This document shows positions 23,939 through 26,994 of a stretch of 26,994 nucleotides of DNA, one piece after another. The notes under the pieces are model-generated. The model was given only the letters and a program-made list of their open reading frames with translations, searched no databases and was not told the DNA's origin. This stretch comes from a virus. Where the stretch lies: positions 1-26,994 of IMG/VR virus record IMGVR_UViG_3300047557_000289; one strand, given 5' to 3'. Position 1 is the stretch's first letter. Each line of letters opens with the position of its first letter. Both the position numbers and the translations under genes were made by a program.

Positions 23939-26151
23939 TGGGGTAATCCTTGAGGTGGAACGGGTGGTGGTTGCATTGGTGCTTCATTCATTTCGGGCAT
24001 TTCCCGATCGTCTGGCATCGCTGCGACCAAATCACCGCTTGTAATCATGCTGCTAATGGTTCCCATCACAATATCTTGGATCTGTTCTGGGGTCATGCCT
24101 GCCATTGTTGCTTGTAAACGCTTAGTTTCTGCGTCATACGCCTTAATGGTGGCTTCAAACTCTTTACGCTCCATGTCTTGCGCTTCAATCGACTTATTGA
24201 CGTTCTGCAACATACCAAAGACGTTATCCAATTCAGCTTGGAGGGCGCCAATCTGCTGTTCAGCAGCTTGTAGCGCAGGATCTTTGTCATCCGTTTCAAG
24301 CAGTTTTGGATCAATCGTCTTAGCAAAACGCTCTGCCATCTCTTGTGCGCCAGGCCAATCCATGTTCTTAATGAACAAATCGCCTGCAACCGACCACAAG
24401 TTCGGGTTGGCTTGCAACAACTGGGTCATAGCGTCCATCGCCTCTTGGCGCTTGGTCATGTAGCTTGGGCCAGTGGTTACTACGACGTCGTACTTACCAA
24501 CGCCAGGGTTGTAAATCTTTTCAATCACAATGCCCGTTTCCATGTCACGAATCTCTTTGACAGGCTCGGGTTGCATCGGATTGATCTTGACCATGCCTAC
24601 TTCGCCGTCAAGACCAACAATACGAGCTATGCGTTCCGTGTCGTAGATTTTGGGAATAAGATCCACCAACTGACGAGTAACATGACGGATAGCGCGGGCC
24701 AAATTATCCACATAATGATAGGTTCCTGTGTCACCCTGCTTCTCGCGGGCAAGGATAGCGCGTCCTGAACGTTCGTTCGATGTCGCACCAAGGCTTGAAT
24801 CATACTGTCCTGTGGTCGATTTAATGTCGTCACTTGCACCCATTTTGGCTTGAATCAAGCCAGTTTGGGGTAGTGGGGGTGCGGCGCGTTGCGGTAATGG
24901 CAATACGGCGCCCATGCCATCGGTTACGTCAGGATTGACTTCCAAATACGGCCAGTTTGTCGTGTTGGCCGTTTTCCACTGCATCTCATAGCCTTCAAAC
25001 TGACCGCCATATCCAATGAACGGCGCTTTGGGCGCGAGAGCGAGCATTTCAGCTTCTTGGCTAGTCCAATAGTTGTACATACGTTGGGCATCCTTGGCGT
25101 TACGCACCAAGCCTGATATGTAAATCTGCCCATCGACTTCAAATTCATTACCGATCACGCGTACGACTGGCAGCCACTTGCCTGCCCATTCACGTTCTTC
25201 AAGCGCTTCATAGCCATTGGTTTTCATCCACATGACTTTTTTGCGCTCAACGCGGCGTGAACGAATGGGCTTTAGCCCCATCTTTTTCATCTCTTTGTCC
25301 TCGCGTGAGCCTTCAAAATGGCTCATATTGCCTGGATACAAGTTGAGGGTCGCCATCTCAATCTTGTAATAAAAATACTCAGCAATACGGATGGTGTCCT
25401 CACTGAGCCACTGGGCTAAGTTTTGGTCGCCAATGCCACTCGCCATGATGGTGCTGATCGGCGAAGCGTTGGGGAACATCCGTTCGTAGTCTTTTTTGTA
25501 CACGTCCTCGGTAATGAACACGTATTGCGCATCGGCCCCAGTGGGGTCTTGCGACATTGGATCCATATACACGCTAAAACTATTGCGAATCCGACCAATC
25601 CGTAGGTCTTGATCGAAGGTAGTGTCGTCGCAATACTCCGTCAAAATGCGAATATAGCCTTCACCATAGGTGACTTGGTTCTCGCAGGCGGTGTCGTACG
25701 CTACATCGGCGTCACTCATGTACTCAATATGACGCACCATGCCATCAAATATCTCCGCAACCGCTACATCGGCTTTATCATCGGCAGGGATGACCTTGCC
25801 TGACGGACGATTCTGCCGTTGTTCGTTGGTTACTTGACGAACGTGCTGTGGCAGCTTGTTGATTGTTAAGCATGGACGGGCGTTGATCGTTTGACCTTGC
25901 ACTGCACCACGGGTAGCCAACACATCGGCTGGCCACTGCCATTGATTGTCGGGCGAACCCGCCATAAACCGTAGATCGTCCAACTCATCTTCACGACTGT
26001 CGCTGTATGCAGCGATGGCGGTCGTGTAGCGGTGGCGCATGAGCGCTAATGTGTCACGCTGATCGGCTGGATCACCTTCGGGGCCACCCCGTGCGGCTAC
26101 GATCCCCGCCTTATTGATGCCAGACGGGTCGCTGTTATATGTATCTGCCAT
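23935..26151 (-). CDS. Portal protein, P22 gp1-like
   Basis: A 738-aa portal of the P22 type (725 aa in P22). Family patterns include ATRGAVQGQTINARPCLTIN followed by LPQHVRQVTNEQRQNRPSG. Further on are YDTACENQVTYGEGYIRILT and SFSVYMDPMSQDPTGADAQY. The central ERSGRAILAREKQGDTGTYH, then DNLARAIRHV, is also characteristic. The C-terminus has a coiled coil (about residues 630-690) and a Pro-rich tail PPPVPPQGLPQ. It forms the dodecameric ring at one capsid vertex through which DNA is packaged and ejected. Its ATG overlaps the upstream stop as TAATG. Confidence 0.94.
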   Translation of the reverse strand: MADTYNSDPSGINKAGIVAARGGPEGDPADQRDTLALMRHRYTTAIAAYSDSREDELDDLRFMAGSPDNQWQWPADVLATRGAVQGQTINARPCLTINKLPQHVRQVTNEQRQNRPSGKVIPADDKADVAVAEIFDGMVRHIEYMSDADVAYDTACENQVTYGEGYIRILTEYCDDTTFDQDLRIGRIRNSFSVYMDPMSQDPTGADAQYVFITEDVYKKDYERMFPNASPISTIMASGIGDQNLAQWLSEDTIRIAEYFYYKIEMATLNLYPGNMSHFEGSREDKEMKKMGLKPIRSRRVERKKVMWMKTNGYEALEEREWAGKWLPVVRVIGNEFEVDGQIYISGLVRNAKDAQRMYNYWTSQEAEMLALAPKAPFIGYGGQFEGYEMQWKTANTTNWPYLEVNPDVTDGMGAVLPLPQRAAPPLPQTGLIQAKMGASDDIKSTTGQYDSSLGATSNERSGRAILAREKQGDTGTYHYVDNLARAIRHVTRQLVDLIPKIYDTERIARIVGLDGEVGMVKINPMQPEPVKEIRDMETGIVIEKIYNPGVGKYDVVVTTGPSYMTKRQEAMDAMTQLLQANPNLWSVAGDLFIKNMDWPGAQEMAERFAKTIDPKLLETDDKDPALQAAEQQIGALQAELDNVFGMLQNVNKSIEAQDMERKEFEATIKAYDAETKRLQATMAGMTPEQIQDIVMGTISSMITSGDLVAAMPDDREMPEMNEAPMQPPPVPPQGLPQ

Positions 26152-26327
26152 TATTTTTTAATTTTCGATAACACACTGCTTACCGCAGCCTTAACATTTT
26201 CTTTTGCTGGGATCGTGCCATGCGAATCGCAGTGATATGTTTCTTTATTGCGTGAGGGCATACCGCCGTTGCTCACTTTTGGCTGACGAGCCTCAACTTT
26301 ACGGATTTGTTCGGTGGTGGATTTCAT
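26151..26327 (-). CDS. Small basic protein (58 aa)
   Basis: Starts at ATG 26327 overlapping the previous stop as ATGA, with AAAAGGAGC as ribosome site inside the preceding gene. Ends at TAA overlapping the portal ATG. The product is polar and basic, with TTEQIRKVEARQPKVSNGG, then a YHCDSHGTIP stretch whose Cys-x-x-His is suggestive but too little for a zinc site, then a helix KAAVSSVLSKIKK. Function unknown. Confidence 0.72.
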   Translation of the reverse strand: MKSTTEQIRKVEARQPKVSNGGMPSRNKETYHCDSHGTIPAKENVKAAVSSVLSKIKK

Positions 26328-26473
26328 TTTTTGCTCCTTTTTGCGGGTTTAGCAGCTGCTCTTTTGACGGAATACGCAATCGCAACGGCCTGTTTGACGG
26401 GTTTGCCAGCCTTTACTTCGGCACGAATGTTCTGACGGAAGGCTTCTTTGCTAGTCGATTTTTTTAACGGCAT
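26324..26473 (-). CDS. Small basic conserved phage protein (49 aa)
   Basis: MPLKKSTSKEAFRQNIRAEV, then AGKPVKQAVAIAYSVKRAAA and a Lys-rich end. The GKPxKQAVAIAYS core is a pattern I know from many short phage proteins near portal or terminase genes. Its strong positive charge could suit nucleic-acid binding, but no function is established to my knowledge. ATG 26473 is 3 bases after the preceding stop. Confidence 0.8.
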   Translation of the reverse strand: MPLKKSTSKEAFRQNIRAEVKAGKPVKQAVAIAYSVKRAAAKPAKRSKK

Positions 26474-26475
26474 GA

Positions 26476-26631
26476 TTATTTCGCTTTCTTCGCTGTTTTA
26501 GCCGATTCTTTGAACGCTTTGGCAGTTGGCGCACCTTTTGCGCCTACTTTGCGCATTTTCTCGCCACTTCCGGCTTCAATTCGCTTGCGTTTAGCGTGAA
26601 TGTTTGCGTAAAGACCAGGTTTAGTCGCCAT
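26476..26631 (-). CDS. Small basic conserved phage protein (51 aa)
   Basis: The core GLYANIHAKRKRIEAGSGEK, then KGAPTAKAFKESAKTAKK, is a pattern widespread in phage genomes. I chose ATG 26631, which follows an AAGGAAG ribosome site, because known relatives begin MATKPGLYANI; the longer frame up to 26808 would be spurious. Very basic and probably disordered. Function unknown; it may be a minor virion or DNA-associated protein. Confidence 0.82.
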   Translation of the reverse strand: MATKPGLYANIHAKRKRIEAGSGEKMRKVGAKGAPTAKAFKESAKTAKKAK

Positions 26632-26644
26632 TGTTTTCTTCCTT

Positions 26645-26926
26645 TTAGCAGTTCCAGCTTTTGAGCGCGGCTTTCGCACGCGGGGCGTCGCCTTTTGCGT
26701 TACGGACGACTCCTGACATTCTTGCACAGAATGATTTTTTGCGCCCTGCGTCAGCTTTTGTCTTAGGGTTTGGAGCAGGCGCTTTAAGATTTGCATTATT
26801 TTTTGCATTGTAGGCCTTTCGCCCTGCCGCGGTCATGCCTGCACCTTCGGCAGTTGTCTTGTAGTTGCGACCTTTGCCCGTAGTCGTGCGGGGGATGGGT
26901 TTGTCGTGTGATTTTTTCGTAGCCAT
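26645..26926 (-). CDS. DUF6321-like small basic phage protein (93 aa)
   Basis: The sequence carries the pattern GAGMTAAGRKAYNAKNNANL, KAPAPNPKTKADAGRKKSF, CARMSGVV and a final ALKSWNC. I recognise this as a phage family near terminase and portal genes (I believe DUF6321). C67 and C93 are its only cysteines and are both in the conserved segments. GGGAG lies before ATG 26926. It is the first gene after the right-edge promoter, and the next three genes are also small and basic. Confidence 0.82.
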   Translation of the reverse strand: MATKKSHDKPIPRTTTGKGRNYKTTAEGAGMTAAGRKAYNAKNNANLKAPAPNPKTKADAGRKKSFCARMSGVVRNAKGDAPRAKAALKSWNC

Positions 26927-26962
26927 TTATGCTCCCATCCAAGAGTTAACTAATCCATGCTG

Positions 26963-26991
26963 AGAATAAGACCGAACGGGGCGCTTGTCAA
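26963..26991 (-). promoter_or_regulatory. Strong sigma70 promoter at the head of the late operon
   Basis: On the minus strand TTGACA (26986-26991), a 17-base spacer and TATTCT (26963-26968) give a near-consensus promoter. Transcription would begin about 30 bases before the ATG at 26926. The match is the best in the window and drives the basic-protein, portal and tailspike genes. Confidence 0.82.
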
Positions 26992-26994
26992 CAT

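Noticed and set aside
24047-24768. Two long plus-strand frames antisense to the portal gene
   Set aside because: Both lie fully inside the portal gene and show mirrored codon composition without recognisable domains.
26476-26808. 110-codon version of the 51-aa basic protein
   Set aside because: The extension overlaps the DUF6321-like gene in another frame. The ATG at 26631 has a ribosome site and matches the family N-terminus.
1-26994. tRNA genes, integrase, attachment sites, insertion sequences, toxin-antitoxin or anti-defence genes
   Set aside because: I looked for their hallmarks in the translations and intergenic gaps and saw none. The gaps are too short for a tRNA apart from 18217-18351, which shows no cloverleaf.

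Overview
The window is part of a tailed double-stranded DNA phage genome, most likely a podovirus. No integrase, repressor, tRNA or rRNA is visible. The virion genes follow the P22 order: portal, scaffold, coat, gp4-like adaptor, gp10-like stabilisation protein, tail proteins, then three ejection-type proteins. The host cannot be fixed from sequence. The moderate GC content, sigma70-type promoters, AAGGA-type ribosome sites and a secreted repeat protein of a type I associate with Betaproteobacteria fit a Gram-negative, possibly freshwater, host.

Layout. (1) 1-1551, minus strand: replication/recombination genes, namely a partial conserved protein and a DUF2800 (Cas4/RecB-like) nuclease. (2) 1552-1625: an AT-rich divergent control region. 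(3) 1626-4627, plus strand: a tightly overlapping early-type operon with a VRR-NUC nuclease, a 52-aa protein, an SNF2/DEAD-type helicase and seven small proteins. One of these has a signal peptide and 20-residue repeats, and another is a 28-aa membrane peptide. (4) 26926 to 4614, minus strand: one long late operon. In transcription order it holds four tiny basic proteins; portal; three small genes; a tailspike, a fibre and a second beta-helix protein; scaffold; coat; two decoration-like proteins; a 71-aa protein; gp4-like and gp10-like proteins; a needle/knob-like protein; two unknowns; three ejection-type proteins; and a lysis-type cassette ending in a 3TM holin and a GH19 endolysin. Plus and minus operons meet tail to tail with a 14-base overlap at 4614-4627.

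Control. A near-consensus sigma70 promoter lies at the right edge (26963-26991). A second (18271-18299) precedes scaffold and coat, with a 9-bp direct repeat upstream that may be an operator. Downstream of coat, two intrinsic terminators and one UUCG hairpin sit after successive genes, a layout that would step transcription down from coat to decoration proteins to tail genes. Most junctions are ATGA or TAATG overlaps, implying translational coupling.

Twelve protein or start assignments here depend on short genes or start choices that a simple 60-codon ORF scan would miss or misplace. The terminase, DNA polymerase and any lysogeny genes must lie outside the window. I see no radically new system. 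The most unusual points are the host-recognition module placed between portal and scaffold, the hairpin series after coat, the apparent domain insertion in the 366-aa tail protein, the secreted repeat protein, and the antisense-overlapping membrane peptide.
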